Source: Amycolatopsis sp. FBCC-B4732
GTDB taxonomy: Bacteria; Actinomycetota; Actinomycetes; Mycobacteriales; Pseudonocardiaceae
Direction of reading: 5' to 3'
NCBI RefSeq assembly: GCF_023008405.1
Contig: NZ_CP095376.1
Span: 5,604,001 to 5,668,000, forward strand
Length of the DNA stretch: 64,000 bases
Shown: one piece after another, positions 32,439-42,064 of the stretch
Layout: every line of letters starts with the position of its first letter
How positions within the stretch are numbered: the first letter of the stretch is position 1
Program-made: the position numbers and the translations under genes
Notes under the pieces: model-generated
What the model saw: only the letters and a program-made list of their open reading frames with translations
Told to the model about the DNA's origin: nothing
Databases searched by the model: none

Positions 32439-32918
32439 CTAGAGAGCAGTAAGAGAAGAAATCTTCCAGTGACCATCAACCCGACGAGCCGTCACCGCCA
32501 GCTGAGCGACAGAAGACGAAAGCGCCCCACCCGAACCCACCGTCTGCTGGTCCAGGAACAACAACAACGACGCGTCATCGCCAACCAGAGACCGAACCCC
32601 GACAGCCCGAACAGTAGTGGTCCGGACCAGCTTCTCAGCCGCCGCCCGGGTCCGTGCCGAAGTGAACTGCGCCTGATACTGACCCACCGCGTCGCCGGTC
32701 AGGACCTCGGCGGCCGCCCGCTCGGTTCGGGCCAGATTCGCGTAGTCGTAAGAAAAAACCGACTTCACCGCATCACTCACCTCGGCCGACACCGAAGCGG
32801 TCGCAGCCGAATCCACCAGAGCCTGGTTCGAACCGGGAGAAAGAGAAGCCGCCTCCACGCCGAACCACACCGCACAGCCCAAAGCGACCACGACGATCGC
32901 CGTCAGCACCCGGATCAC
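32439..32918 (-). CDS. Mce-associated membrane protein, second
   Basis: The 159-residue protein starts at GTG 32918, overlapping the preceding gene by four bases. A single N-terminal membrane helix (VLTAIVVVALGCAVWFG) leads into an extracytoplasmic domain of the kind found in mycobacterial Mce-associated proteins such as Rv3492c. Such proteins stabilise or assist the Mce lipid importer. It is the last gene of the mce4 run. Confidence 0.75.
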   Translation of the reverse strand: MIRVLTAIVVVALGCAVWFGVEAASLSPGSNQALVDSAATASVSAEVSDAVKSVFSYDYANLARTERAAAEVLTGDAVGQYQAQFTSARTRAAAEKLVRTTTVRAVGVRSLVGDDASLLLFLDQQTVGSGGALSSSVAQLAVTARRVDGHWKISSLTAL

Positions 32919-33403
32919 GAGCCCGCCGCCTGGACACCGGCGATCTTCCAGCCGGACGCGGACCGCGAGACGTCCACCGTGAGCCGGTTCAGGCGCGGGG
33001 TCACCGCGGCGCCCGCGGTCGACACCCGGACGTCCAGCACCGCCAAGAGCCGGGCCGAACCCACGGCGACGTCGATCTCCGTCACCGCTGCCTGGACCAA
33101 AGACGCCGTGGAAACCGTACGCGCAGAAGTAGCCCGGTCGATTTGCAGCTGCCGATCCCCGGAGAGGTCCTTCCCGTACTGGCCCGTCGCCGAAGAAATC
33201 CAGCGGTCGACGTCCGCCGCCGCCGAGTGGTAGTCGATCGTGTTCAGGGTGACCAGCTGGGGGCCGGCCGCGGCCAGTACCGCGTCGCGCTCGCGGCCGC
33301 GGGCCGATGCGTCGTCGGACGCCGCTCGCCACCACGACCAGCCCGAAAAACCCGCCGCCAATAACGAGAAGACCGCGAGGACGATCAGGAGACGGAGTTT
33401 CAC
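32915..33403 (-). CDS. Mce-associated membrane protein, first
   Basis: The 162-residue protein starts at 33403, overlapping mce4F by four bases. It has one N-terminal helix (LLIVLAVFSLLAAGFSGW) and an alpha/beta extracytoplasmic domain, the layout of mycobacterial Rv3493c-type Mce-associated proteins. Two such genes in tandem after mceF are typical of mce4 loci. An accessory role in complex stability is inferred from the family. Confidence 0.78.
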   Translation of the reverse strand: MKLRLLIVLAVFSLLAAGFSGWSWWRAASDDASARGRERDAVLAAAGPQLVTLNTIDYHSAAADVDRWISSATGQYGKDLSGDRQLQIDRATSARTVSTASLVQAAVTEIDVAVGSARLLAVLDVRVSTAGAAVTPRLNRLTVDVSRSASGWKIAGVQAAGS

Positions 33404-34632
33404 GGCGCGCCCAGTAAGCGGCCAAGGCCGCCTGAAGACGGACCCGTCAGCAGGCTCAGCATGCCCGGCAGCGGCTGCGGAGCCGAAGCGGCGGTCTGCG
33501 AAGGCGCCGCGGGAATCGCGGGTGGTTTGCCGGCGTAGGGGGCGTTTTGGGAGCCGCGGACCCCGGTCGGGCTCCCGGGCGGCTCCGCGCAGTAGGCGTT
33601 CATGTTCACGGGGGCTTCGGACTCATCGTTCGCCGGACGCTGTTTCGTTCCCTCGTAACCCTTCGTGCACGAAGCCGGATCGAAGAAGTTGAACACCACG
33701 CCCAGGTGACCGGTGCCGTCAGGAGACGTCGACGGCGAGAACGCCCCGATGATCGGGTACGCCACCAGCAGTTCCTCGATCGAGTCCTTGCGGGACGTCG
33801 TGATCTGCGCGGTCGTCAGCAGGTTCGCGAACAGCACGCCCAGATCGGTGCCGGACGCCGCGAGCACGTCGCTGATCTGCCGGCTCAGCTTCGGTGCCTC
33901 CGCGATCACCCGCCGCAGGTCCGGGTCGGACTTCTTGAGCTGGCCGGAAATCGTGCGCAGCCCCGAAGCGAAGTCGGTGATGTTCGCCGCCTGCCGCTCC
34001 TGCGTGTCCAGCACCACCCGCGAGTTCGCGAACAGCCCCTGCGTCTGCGGGACGTACTGCGTGGCGACGGCGGTCAGCGAACCCGTGCTGTCCAGCAGCT
34101 GCTGCAGTTCGGGGCCGGCGCCGGCGAACGCGTTGTACGTCTCGTCGACGACCGTGCGCAGCGAGTCCGGGTGCACGCTCGCCACGAGGTCGTCCAGGTG
34201 CGAGAGCACGGTGTCCGGCGACGGTGGTAGCGACGTCTTCTCCGGCGTGATCACCGAACCGTCCTTCAGGAACGGGCCGCCGTCGTGCTGCGGGAGGAGG
34301 TCGACGAACTGCTCCCCCACCGCCGAGCGGTTCGCCACCTGGGCGTGCGCGTCGGCCGGGATTTCCGGGGCGCCGGCGTCGATGTCGAGTGCCACGTCGA
34401 CGCCGTGCTCGGTGAGCGTCATGCCGGTCACGCGCCCGACCGTCACGCCGCGGTAGGCGACCTCGGAGTTGACGAAGATGCCGCCGGAGTCGGTGAGCTG
34501 CGCGGTGACGACGTAGCCGCGGTTGCCGAACAGCCGGTCCAGCCCGGCGTACCGGCCGCCCGCGTAGACGACCGAAACCACCGCGATGACGACGAACGCG
34601 AACAGCTGGATGCGGATCTTGCGGGTGGTCAC
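33400..34632 (-). CDS. mce4F: Mce4F, Mce-family lipid importer subunit
   Basis: The 410-residue protein starts at GTG 34632. It has an N-terminal membrane helix (IQLFAFVVIAVVSVVYAG), the MCE domain (GGIFVNSEVAYRGVTVGRV), a long helical region with Leu-rich heptads and a Pro/Ala-rich tail. MCE proteins form a hexameric tube that carries hydrophobic substrates across the envelope; in the mce4 system the substrate is cholesterol and related sterols. It overlaps the genes on both sides by four bases. Confidence 0.88.
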   Translation of the reverse strand: MTTRKIRIQLFAFVVIAVVSVVYAGGRYAGLDRLFGNRGYVVTAQLTDSGGIFVNSEVAYRGVTVGRVTGMTLTEHGVDVALDIDAGAPEIPADAHAQVANRSAVGEQFVDLLPQHDGGPFLKDGSVITPEKTSLPPSPDTVLSHLDDLVASVHPDSLRTVVDETYNAFAGAGPELQQLLDSTGSLTAVATQYVPQTQGLFANSRVVLDTQERQAANITDFASGLRTISGQLKKSDPDLRRVIAEAPKLSRQISDVLAASGTDLGVLFANLLTTAQITTSRKDSIEELLVAYPIIGAFSPSTSPDGTGHLGVVFNFFDPASCTKGYEGTKQRPANDESEAPVNMNAYCAEPPGSPTGVRGSQNAPYAGKPPAIPAAPSQTAASAPQPLPGMLSLLTGPSSGGLGRLLGAP

Positions 34633-35780
34633 CGGCCACCCCCGATCAGCCCGAGCAGGCCGCCCAGCAGGTCGGGCCCGGCGGCTTGCGGGCCCGAACC
34701 CGAGTCGGGCAGCGGCAGCGGCGGCGCGACCGGTGCCTGACCGCCGATCCCCGGCGGCAGCGCGATCGGCGGCTGCGACGAGTTCGTGAAGTTCTGGATC
34801 AGCGTGTCGAGGTCGAGGTTCACGTTGGCCTCGACGTTCGCGTAGTCGCCCTTGATCACGTTGCCCGCGTAGTCCGGGAACGGGTACGTCAGCAGGATCT
34901 GCAACGCGTTCGGCAGGTTCGACCCCGCCTCGCCGAGCTTGGTCAACGTCGGCTGCAACGCCTTGAGGTTCGCGACGAGCTGGTCGCGGCTCTTCGTCAC
35001 GGTGTCGACCGCGACGCCGGACAACGCGTTGAGCGCGTTCAGCATCCCGACGAGCTGGTCGCGCTGGTCGGTGACGATCTTCAGGCCCGGCGCCAGGTTG
35101 TCGAGCGCGTTCGACAGGTTCTCCGTCTGCCCGGCCAAGGTGTGCGACAGCTTCCCGAGGCCGTCGATCGCGCGGAGGATCTCCGTGCGGTGCCCGTCGA
35201 GCTGCGTGGCCAGTTCGTCCACCCGCGACAGCAGCGCGCGGATCTCCGGCTCGTTGCCCGACAGCGCGTCGTTCAGCTCGTGGCTGATCTTCTGGATCTG
35301 CTCGACGCCGCCGCCGTTGAGCAGCAGGGAAAGCGCGCCGAGCACCTCCTCGACCTCGGGGTTGCGGTTGGTGCGCCCGAGCGGGATCCGCGCGCCGTCA
35401 CCCAGGCGCCCCGACGCCGGTTCGGCCGTGGGCACGCTCAGCTCGACGAACTTCTCCCCCAGCAGCGAAGACTGCTTCAGCTCGGCACGGGCGTTGGCGG
35501 GCAGCGCGATGTCGCCGTTGACCGTCATCGCGACCAGCGCCGAGCGCGTGTCCGGGGTCAGGCTGATCTTGTCGACCCGCCCGACGGCGACGTCGTTGAC
35601 CTTGACGCTCGACTGCGGCACCAGGTCGAGGACGTCGGTGAACAGCGCGCTCACGTGGTACGGGTGGTCGCCGACGTCGGCGCCGCCGGGCAGCGGCGTG
35701 CCGTAGAGGCCGTTGAACCCGCCGTCGCTGCAGGCCGCCAGCACGAGCACCCCGGCGAGCACTCCCGCGAGCCGCTTCAC
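34629..35780 (-). CDS. mce4E: Mce4E lipoprotein (LprN-like)
   Basis: The 383-residue protein has a lipoprotein signal (MKRLAGVLAGVLVLAACSDG) with the lipidated Cys at the LAAC box, as expected for the E subunit, the only lipoprotein of the six. The MCE domain (LVPQSSVKVNDVAVGRVDKI) follows, then a long coiled helical region and a Gly-rich tail. It starts at GTG 35780 with four-base overlaps on both sides. Confidence 0.88.
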   Translation of the reverse strand: MKRLAGVLAGVLVLAACSDGGFNGLYGTPLPGGADVGDHPYHVSALFTDVLDLVPQSSVKVNDVAVGRVDKISLTPDTRSALVAMTVNGDIALPANARAELKQSSLLGEKFVELSVPTAEPASGRLGDGARIPLGRTNRNPEVEEVLGALSLLLNGGGVEQIQKISHELNDALSGNEPEIRALLSRVDELATQLDGHRTEILRAIDGLGKLSHTLAGQTENLSNALDNLAPGLKIVTDQRDQLVGMLNALNALSGVAVDTVTKSRDQLVANLKALQPTLTKLGEAGSNLPNALQILLTYPFPDYAGNVIKGDYANVEANVNLDLDTLIQNFTNSSQPPIALPPGIGGQAPVAPPLPLPDSGSGPQAAGPDLLGGLLGLIGGGR

Positions 35781-36970
35781 TTCGCACCGCCCGAAAGCTG
35801 CTCCATGACGTCGACCAGCGGGAGCGGCAACGGCGGCAGCGTCCCGTTCTGCAGGGAGTTGAGCACCTGCGGGATGGTCGGCAGCTTGAGCGCCCCGTCC
35901 AGCACCGGCGCCAGCTGCTTGCAGATGTTCCCGAGCGCGTCCGGGAGCTGCTTCGGCGTGAACGAGCTGATCAACCGGCAGACGGTGAGGATCGGCGGGT
36001 TGGTCAGCTCGTTGAGGTTGTCGCGCACGGCGATCGTGCCGGACGCGGCGTCGTAGGAGTTGATGAAGTTGGTCGCGCCGGTCGGGGCGATGTCGAGCAC
36101 CTCGGCGAGCGCGGCCCGCTGGTCGACCAGGACCTTCGACAGCGACGCCAGCTTGTCCACATTGGACTCCAGGGCGCCCTTGTTGTCGTTGACGAACGTC
36201 TGGACGTCGCCGAGCGCCCCACCGAGCGACTGCAAAGCCGCGCCGACTTCGGAGGAATCCGCCGCGAGGAACCGGCTGACGTCGGCGACGCGGCCGTAGA
36301 ACTCGTTGAGCTGCTGGTCGCTCTGGGCCAGCGCGCCGGTGAAGGAGTTGAGATTCTGCACGGTCGAGAACAGGTCGTCCTTCGAGCCGTCCAGGGTTTT
36401 CGCCAGTTCGGCCAGCTGCCCGACCGTCGAATTCAGCGAAGCGCCGTTGCCCTTCAACGTGTTCGCGGCGGTGTCCAGGACCCCGGACAGCGCGCCGTCC
36501 TTGTTGGCGCCGTTCGGGCCCAGCGCCGTCGACAGCTTGTCCAGGCTCGAATACAGGTCGTCCAGTTCGACCGGCGTAGCCGTCCGGTCACGCGGGAGCA
36601 CCGTGCCGGAAGCCAGGACCGGGCCGCTGTCGTAGGCCGGGGTCAGCTGGACGTACCGGTCGCTGACCAGGCTCGGCGCGACGACCACCGCGCCCACGCC
36701 TGCCGGCAGCGAGACGTCGTCGACGCGCATGTCCACGCGCACGGCGTCGCCCTGCGGCGTCACGTCGGTGACCTGCCCGACCGGCACGCCGAGCACGCGC
36801 ACCGACGAACCGGCGTAGAGCCCGACCGTCTTGCCGAAGTACGCGGACACCACGGTTCCGGTGGACGCGCGGAACACCAGCCACAGTCCCGCGGTGACGA
36901 TCAGCGCGAGCACGCAGGCGAACGCCAGCCACGTCACCAGGCTGCGGCCGCGGTAGGTGCGGATGGTCAT
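35777..36970 (-). CDS. mce4D: Mce4D, Mce-family lipid importer subunit
   Basis: The 397-residue protein starts at ATG 36970. Its membrane helix (WLAFACVLALIVTAGLWLVF) is followed by the MCE domain (YAGSSVRVLGVPVGQVTDVT) and extended helices (residues about 130-300). A Cys-containing C-terminal part (VCRLISSF, then ICKQLAPV) is common to MceD. It overlaps mce4C by four bases. Confidence 0.88.
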   Translation of the reverse strand: MTIRTYRGRSLVTWLAFACVLALIVTAGLWLVFRASTGTVVSAYFGKTVGLYAGSSVRVLGVPVGQVTDVTPQGDAVRVDMRVDDVSLPAGVGAVVVAPSLVSDRYVQLTPAYDSGPVLASGTVLPRDRTATPVELDDLYSSLDKLSTALGPNGANKDGALSGVLDTAANTLKGNGASLNSTVGQLAELAKTLDGSKDDLFSTVQNLNSFTGALAQSDQQLNEFYGRVADVSRFLAADSSEVGAALQSLGGALGDVQTFVNDNKGALESNVDKLASLSKVLVDQRAALAEVLDIAPTGATNFINSYDAASGTIAVRDNLNELTNPPILTVCRLISSFTPKQLPDALGNICKQLAPVLDGALKLPTIPQVLNSLQNGTLPPLPLPLVDVMEQLSGGAK

Positions 36971-37998
36971 CGGCCGCCCACCCCCTGGTTCGGCGCCGCG
37001 ATCGGCGGGGTGCAGCCTTCGGGGTTGATGGTGATCACGCCGGCGTTGATCGTCGGCGGCAGCAGCCCGCACAGGTAGCCCTCGAACCAGCGGCCGTTGC
37101 CGGTGGCGTTGGCGCCGACGCGGGCGAAGGGCGCCATCAGCTGCAGGCTCTTGTCGAGGTTGCCCTGGTTGCGCTGCAGGATGTCGGTCACCTTCCCGAG
37201 CTTGTCCAGCGTCGGCTTGAGCTGCGCGCGGTTGTCGGCGACGAGCCCGCTCAGCTGCTGCGAGAGCTGCTGGGTGCCGGTGAGCAGCGCGTTGATCGCC
37301 TTCTTGCGGTTCTGCAGCTCGCCGAGCAGCAGGTTGCCGTCGCTGATCACGCGCTGCAGCTGGGCGTTGCGGTCGGACAGCGTCTTCGACACCTGGCTCG
37401 TGTTGGCCAGCAGCGTGTGCAGGTCGGCGTCGCGGGACGAAACGGTGCGAGCCAGCGACGACAGCCCGGTCAGCGTGTCCTTCAGGTACTGGGGGCTGTC
37501 CTTGAGGCTGTCGGACAGGGCGTTGAAGCTGTCCGCGAGCTGCTTCGTGTCGATGTCGCCGACCGTCGTCGACAGCTGCTCGAAGGCGTCCTGCAGCTGG
37601 AACGGCGTGCGCGTGCGGGCCTGCGGGATCGTCGCGGCCGGCTCCTGCGTGCCGCCGCCCTTCGGGTCGAGCGCGAGGTACTTCTCCCCCAGCAGTGTCT
37701 TGATCTCGATGGACGCCGTGGTCGCGTCGCCGACCCGGACGTCCTTCACGCGGAAGCGGACGAGCACCTGCCTGCCGGCCAGCTTCACCGACGACACCGT
37801 GCCGACCTTGACGCCCGCGACCTCGACCTCGTTGTCCGGCGCCAGCCCGGCGGACTCGCCGAAGTACGCCGAGTACGTCGTGCCGTTGCCGAAGAACGGG
37901 AGCTGGTCGGAAAAGTACGTCGTGGCCGTGACGAGCACGATCAGCACGAGCGCGACCGCGCCGACCCCCGCCTGGTTGCGATCCTTCAGCCGCTTCAC
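36967..37998 (-). CDS. mce4C: Mce4C, Mce-family lipid importer subunit
   Basis: The 343-residue protein starts at GTG 37998 (MKRLKDRNQAGVGAVALV), overlapping the mce4B stop by four bases. It has a membrane helix at residues 10-30, the MCE domain (LAPDNEVEVAGVKVGTVSSV), long helices and a C-terminal segment with two Cys (YLCGLLPPTI, then EGCTPP), as in other MceC proteins. An earlier in-frame start would extend it into mce4B and is unlikely. Confidence 0.88.
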   Translation of the reverse strand: MKRLKDRNQAGVGAVALVLIVLVTATTYFSDQLPFFGNGTTYSAYFGESAGLAPDNEVEVAGVKVGTVSSVKLAGRQVLVRFRVKDVRVGDATTASIEIKTLLGEKYLALDPKGGGTQEPAATIPQARTRTPFQLQDAFEQLSTTVGDIDTKQLADSFNALSDSLKDSPQYLKDTLTGLSSLARTVSSRDADLHTLLANTSQVSKTLSDRNAQLQRVISDGNLLLGELQNRKKAINALLTGTQQLSQQLSGLVADNRAQLKPTLDKLGKVTDILQRNQGNLDKSLQLMAPFARVGANATGNGRWFEGYLCGLLPPTINAGVITINPEGCTPPIAAPNQGVGGR

Positions 37999-39032
37999 GG
38001 ACCACACCTCTCCGCGCGCTGCGTTCCGGGGATGGGGACGATCGGCAGGGTGATGTCGAGCGAGGAGATGCCGATGGTGCCGGTGATCCCGCACAGGTAG
38101 TAGTTGAACCAGCTGCCGTAGCTCAACGTCCGGGTGAACTTCTGCAGGTTGCCCGGCAGCACCTCGAGGAGGTGGTTGAGCAGCACGCCGGAGTCGCCGA
38201 GGTTCTGCGACAGCACGCCGAGCCGGGCGACGTCGTCCTTGAGCGCCGGGCGCGCGTCGGCGAGCAGGCCGGTCGTGGACACGGCGAGGTCGCCGAGCGC
38301 GCTGACCGCGTCGCCGATCGGCTTGCGCTGCTCGGCCAGCCCGCTGACCAGCTTCTGCGTCTGCTCGATGAGGTCGCCGAGCTGCGGGCCGTGGGCGTTG
38401 ACCGTGCCGAGCACGGTGTTGAGGTTGGCGATGACCTGGCCGATCACCTGGTCCTTGCTCGCGATCGCCGTCGTCAGCGACGCGGTGTGCTGCAGCAGGC
38501 TGGTGATCGTGCCGCCTTCGCCCTGGAAGACGCTGATGATCTCGGCCGAGAGCTGGTTGACGTCCTTCGGGCTCAACGCCTTGAACAGCGGCTTGAAGCC
38601 GTTGAACAGCACGGTCAGGTTCAACGCGGGTTTGGTGCGCTCGGGCGGGATCGTGCCGCCGTCCTCCAGCGCGCGCTGCCCCGGGACGTCGGTGCCGAGC
38701 GCGAGGTAGCGCTGGCCGACGAGGTTGCGGTACTTGATCGTCGCGGTCACCGTCTCCGGCAGCCGGTAGGCGTGCTCGACGTCGAACCGGACCTCGGCGA
38801 AGTTCCGGTCGCCCTCGACGACGCCGATCGCGTCGACCTGGCCGACCTTGACCCCGGCGATGCGGACGTCGTCGCCTTCCTTGAGCCCGGACGCGTCGGT
38901 GAACTTCGCCAGGTACCCCGACGTCTCGCCGAAGTTCGTGTTCGCGATGGTGGCCGCGAGGACCCCGGTGAGCAGCACGGTGACGACGGCGAACACCGCG
39001 AGCTTGACCAGGGACGGCACGAAGGTCCTCAC
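37995..39032 (-). CDS. mce4B: Mce4B, Mce-family lipid importer subunit
   Basis: The 345-residue protein starts at GTG 39032. An N-terminal helix (LVKLAVFAVVTVLLTGVLAA) precedes the MCE domain (LKEGDDVRIAGVKVGQVDAI). Helical repeats and a conserved end (YLCGITGTIG, then RAERCG) follow. Overlaps of four bases with mce4A and mce4C show tight coupling of the six subunits. Confidence 0.88.
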   Translation of the reverse strand: MRTFVPSLVKLAVFAVVTVLLTGVLAATIANTNFGETSGYLAKFTDASGLKEGDDVRIAGVKVGQVDAIGVVEGDRNFAEVRFDVEHAYRLPETVTATIKYRNLVGQRYLALGTDVPGQRALEDGGTIPPERTKPALNLTVLFNGFKPLFKALSPKDVNQLSAEIISVFQGEGGTITSLLQHTASLTTAIASKDQVIGQVIANLNTVLGTVNAHGPQLGDLIEQTQKLVSGLAEQRKPIGDAVSALGDLAVSTTGLLADARPALKDDVARLGVLSQNLGDSGVLLNHLLEVLPGNLQKFTRTLSYGSWFNYYLCGITGTIGISSLDITLPIVPIPGTQRAERCGP

Positions 39033-40351
39033 TTCAGCTCCACCTCCGCCCCGCGGTAGAGCGGCCCGACGAGCAGGCCCGCCCAGCCGGGCACGTCACC
39101 CGGCGCGGTGCCGAGCGCGGGCGAGGCGAGCAGGTCGATCAGGTCGCGTTCGTAGCTCGACCCGACGATCGTGCCGGAGCCGCCGAGGGCGCCCCCGCCG
39201 GCGGGCAGCTCCTCGGGCGGGTTCTTCGGCGGGGCGGGCTTGCTGGAGCCGTCCTCGATCGCGCCGTCCGGCGGGTACTGCGGCCAGACGCCCGGCTTCG
39301 GGACCTGCGGGTAGCAGCGCGGGCCGCGCTTGTCCTCGTACTTCGGCTCGTCGACGCCGGGGAGGTACTTGCCGCGGCTGGCGGCGAACTCGATGGTGAC
39401 CCGGCTGACCTCGGGGTGCGCGGTGCCCTTGCCGAACGCCAGCTCCGCGCGCGGCACCGACTCGGCGAGCTGCCGCATCAGGCACGGGTACTCCGGCGCG
39501 TACTTCGCGAGGACGTCGAGCGTGGGCTGGATCGCCGTGGTGAGCCGGATCAGGTTGTCCTTGTTGACCTGCAGGAAGTTCGTCAGGTCGACCGAAGCCG
39601 CGGTGACGGTGGCGTAGAGGTCGCTCAGCTGCGCGCGCTGGTCGACGATCGTCCGGCTCGTAGTCGTCAGGTCGGACAGCGCCTGCAGCAGGTCCGGCGC
39701 CGCCTTGTCGTAGGTCTGCGCGACGTTGGCGAGCCCGGTGATGTCGGCCTTGACGTCCGGCAGCGACGGGTTCAGCTTGCCGAGGTAGTCGCTCAGCTGC
39801 ACGAGGGTCCGGCCGAGCTGCTTGCCGCGGCCTTCGAGCGCGGTCGACACCGCCGTCAGCGTGCTCGACAGCTTTTCGGGCTGGACCGCCTGCAGCAGCG
39901 GCAGCACGTCGTCGAGGACCTTCTGCAGCTCGATCGCCGCGCTGCTGCGGTCCTGCGGGATGACGTCGCCGGCCTCGATCGGGCCTTGCGGCGCCTCGGG
40001 CAGCTGCAGGGCGACGTACCGCTCGCCGAACAGCGTCTTCGGCAGCAGCCGCGCGGCGACGTTCTTGGGGATGACGTGCGTCTTGTCCGGGTCGAGGGCC
40101 AGTTCCAGCTCGGCGTGGTCGCCCTTCGCCAGCACCGACCGGACTTCGCCGACGATCATGCCGCGGACCTTGACGTCGCCGCCGGTGCGCAGCTGGCTGC
40201 CGACGCGGTCGGTCTCCAGCTTCACGAGCGTCACCGGCGTGAAGGCCTTGTTGTATACGGCGAGCGTGCCCGTGATGAACAACGCGGCCACGAGCAGGAA
40301 GGCGAGCCCCAGCACCTGGTACCGGAGCCGCTGCCAGAGCTCGCGCGTCAT
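39029..40351 (-). CDS. mce4A: Mce4A, Mce-family lipid importer subunit
   Basis: The 440-residue protein starts at ATG 40351. It has a membrane helix (LGLAFLLVAALFITGTLAVY), the MCE domain (LRTGGDVKVRGMIVGEVRSV), a helical barrel region and a long Pro/Gly-rich C-terminus (about residues 355-440) with a two-Cys segment before it. The A subunit comes directly after the two permeases in all mce operons, as here. Confidence 0.88.
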   Translation of the reverse strand: MTRELWQRLRYQVLGLAFLLVAALFITGTLAVYNKAFTPVTLVKLETDRVGSQLRTGGDVKVRGMIVGEVRSVLAKGDHAELELALDPDKTHVIPKNVAARLLPKTLFGERYVALQLPEAPQGPIEAGDVIPQDRSSAAIELQKVLDDVLPLLQAVQPEKLSSTLTAVSTALEGRGKQLGRTLVQLSDYLGKLNPSLPDVKADITGLANVAQTYDKAAPDLLQALSDLTTTSRTIVDQRAQLSDLYATVTAASVDLTNFLQVNKDNLIRLTTAIQPTLDVLAKYAPEYPCLMRQLAESVPRAELAFGKGTAHPEVSRVTIEFAASRGKYLPGVDEPKYEDKRGPRCYPQVPKPGVWPQYPPDGAIEDGSSKPAPPKNPPEELPAGGGALGGSGTIVGSSYERDLIDLLASPALGTAPGDVPGWAGLLVGPLYRGAEVELK

Positions 40352-41196
40352 CCGGAGATCCTCACCGTCGTGTTCGCGCCCCAGATCGCGAGGGACAGGA
40401 AGAAGTCCAGCACCGAGATCAGCACGATCGACGTCCGCACCGCGCGACCCACCGCGACACCGACACCCGCCGGGCCGCCGCCGGCGTTGAAGCCGTAGTA
40501 GCAGTGGGACAGGATCACGAGCACGCTGAAGACGATCACCTTCCCGAACGACCAGAGGACGTCACCGGGTGGCAGGAACAGCGTGAAGTAGTGGTCGTAG
40601 GTGCCCGCGGACTGCCCGTAGAGCCAGATGGTGATCTGGCGGGACGCGAGGTAGCTCGACAGCAGGCCGACCGCGTACAGCGGGATCACCGCGGCGACGC
40701 CGGCGAGCACCCGGGTGGTCACCAGGTACGGCATGCTCGGCACGCCCATGACCTCGAGCGCGTCGATCTCCTCGGAGATCCGCATCGCGCCGAGCTGGGC
40801 GGTGAAGCCACACCCGACGGTCGCGCTCAAGGCGAGGCCGGCCGAGAGCGGCGCGACCTCGCGGGTGTTGAAGTAGGCGGAGATGAACCCGGTGAGCGCG
40901 GCCGTGCCGAGCTGGTTCAGCGCGGAGTAGCCCTGCAGACCGACGATGAGACCGGTGAACAGCGTCATCCCGATCATCACGCCGAGCGTGCCGCCGATGA
41001 CGGCGAGGCCGCCGGTGCCGAAGCAGACCTCGGTGAGCAGCCGCAGCGTTTCCCGGCCGTAGCGGCGGATCGTGCGCGGGGACCAGGCGAGCGCCTTCGC
41101 GGCGAACGCGAGCTGCTTGCCGAGGCCTTCCAGGCTCTGGCCCGGGCGCGCGATGTACTCGAGCGTCCGCTCGTGGTCGATCGGTTCCGCCGTCAT
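40348..41196 (-). CDS. yrbE4B: YrbE4B, MlaE-type permease
   Basis: The 282-residue membrane protein of the MlaE/YrbE family starts at ATG 41196, overlapping the yrbE4A stop by one base. Hallmarks are GCGFTAQLGAMRISEEIDAL and EVMGVPSMPYLVTTRVLAG, the cytosolic helix that couples to the Mkl/MceG ATPase (encoded elsewhere). It forms the inner-membrane core of the sterol importer with YrbE4A. Confidence 0.9.
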   Translation of the reverse strand: MTAEPIDHERTLEYIARPGQSLEGLGKQLAFAAKALAWSPRTIRRYGRETLRLLTEVCFGTGGLAVIGGTLGVMIGMTLFTGLIVGLQGYSALNQLGTAALTGFISAYFNTREVAPLSAGLALSATVGCGFTAQLGAMRISEEIDALEVMGVPSMPYLVTTRVLAGVAAVIPLYAVGLLSSYLASRQITIWLYGQSAGTYDHYFTLFLPPGDVLWSFGKVIVFSVLVILSHCYYGFNAGGGPAGVGVAVGRAVRTSIVLISVLDFFLSLAIWGANTTVRISG

Positions 41197-41984
41197 CACA
41201 TGGCCTTCGGCGGGACGATCCGCAGGTAGATCGCGGTGAGCACGACGTTGATGAGGAACAGCAGCAGGAACGTGATGACGACGGCCTGGTTGACCGCGTC
41301 GCCGACGCCCTTCGGCCCGGGTGGCGGGTTCAGCCCGCGGAACGCCGCCACGACACCGGCGACGAAGCCGTAGAGCAGCGCCTTGATCTCGCTGACCCAG
41401 AGGTCGGGCACCTGGGCGAGGGCGTTGAAGCTGGCCAGGTACGCGCCGGGCGTGCCGCCTTGGAGGACGACGTTGAAGAAGTAGCCGCCGAGCACCCCGA
41501 CCACGCTGACCAAGCCGTTGAGGAGCACCGAAACGACCATCGCGGCCAGCACCCGGGGCACGATGAGACGCTGGATCGGGTTGACGCCCAGCACTTCCAT
41601 GGCGTCGATCTCTTCGCGGATCTTGCGCGCGCCGATGTCCGCGCAGACCGCGCTGCCGCCGGCGCCCGCGACGAGCAACGCCGTGATCAGCGGGCTGGCC
41701 TGCTGCACGATGGCCAGCGCGCTGGCCGCGCCGGTGAACGACTGGGCGCCGATCTGCGCGGTCAGCGAGCCGAGCTGCAGCGCGATCACCGCGCCGAACG
41801 GGATGGCCACCAGTGCCGTGGGCAGGATCGTCACGCTGGCGAAGAACCAGCACTGCTGGATCCACTCGCGGGCCTGGAAGGGGCGCTTGAAGATCGCGCG
41901 CAGGACCTCCCACGAGAGCGTCGCCAGGCGGCCGACCTGGGTCAGGGCCGCGGTTCCCGGGAGCGTGCCCGTGCTCTCGCTCAC
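41196..41984 (-). CDS. yrbE4A: YrbE4A, MlaE-type permease
   Basis: This 262-residue membrane protein begins the transporter block. Of two adjacent GTG codons, the second (41984) is better spaced from GGGAGG; the first is 41987. Family blocks are GAGGSAVCADIGARKIREEI and DAMEVLGVNPIQRLIVPRVL. The 80-nt gap to the SDR gene upstream has no clear terminator, so read-through from the hsd4A promoter is possible. Confidence 0.9.
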   Translation of the reverse strand: MSESTGTLPGTAALTQVGRLATLSWEVLRAIFKRPFQAREWIQQCWFFASVTILPTALVAIPFGAVIALQLGSLTAQIGAQSFTGAASALAIVQQASPLITALLVAGAGGSAVCADIGARKIREEIDAMEVLGVNPIQRLIVPRVLAAMVVSVLLNGLVSVVGVLGGYFFNVVLQGGTPGAYLASFNALAQVPDLWVSEIKALLYGFVAGVVAAFRGLNPPPGPKGVGDAVNQAVVITFLLLFLINVVLTAIYLRIVPPKAM

Positions 41985-42064
41985 CACACCTCCCAGTAGG
42001 TCGTCGCTGACCTCCGAGTGTTCTCCATACCCGGCGCCCGATTTTCGTTAGCGGTGTTCACTGC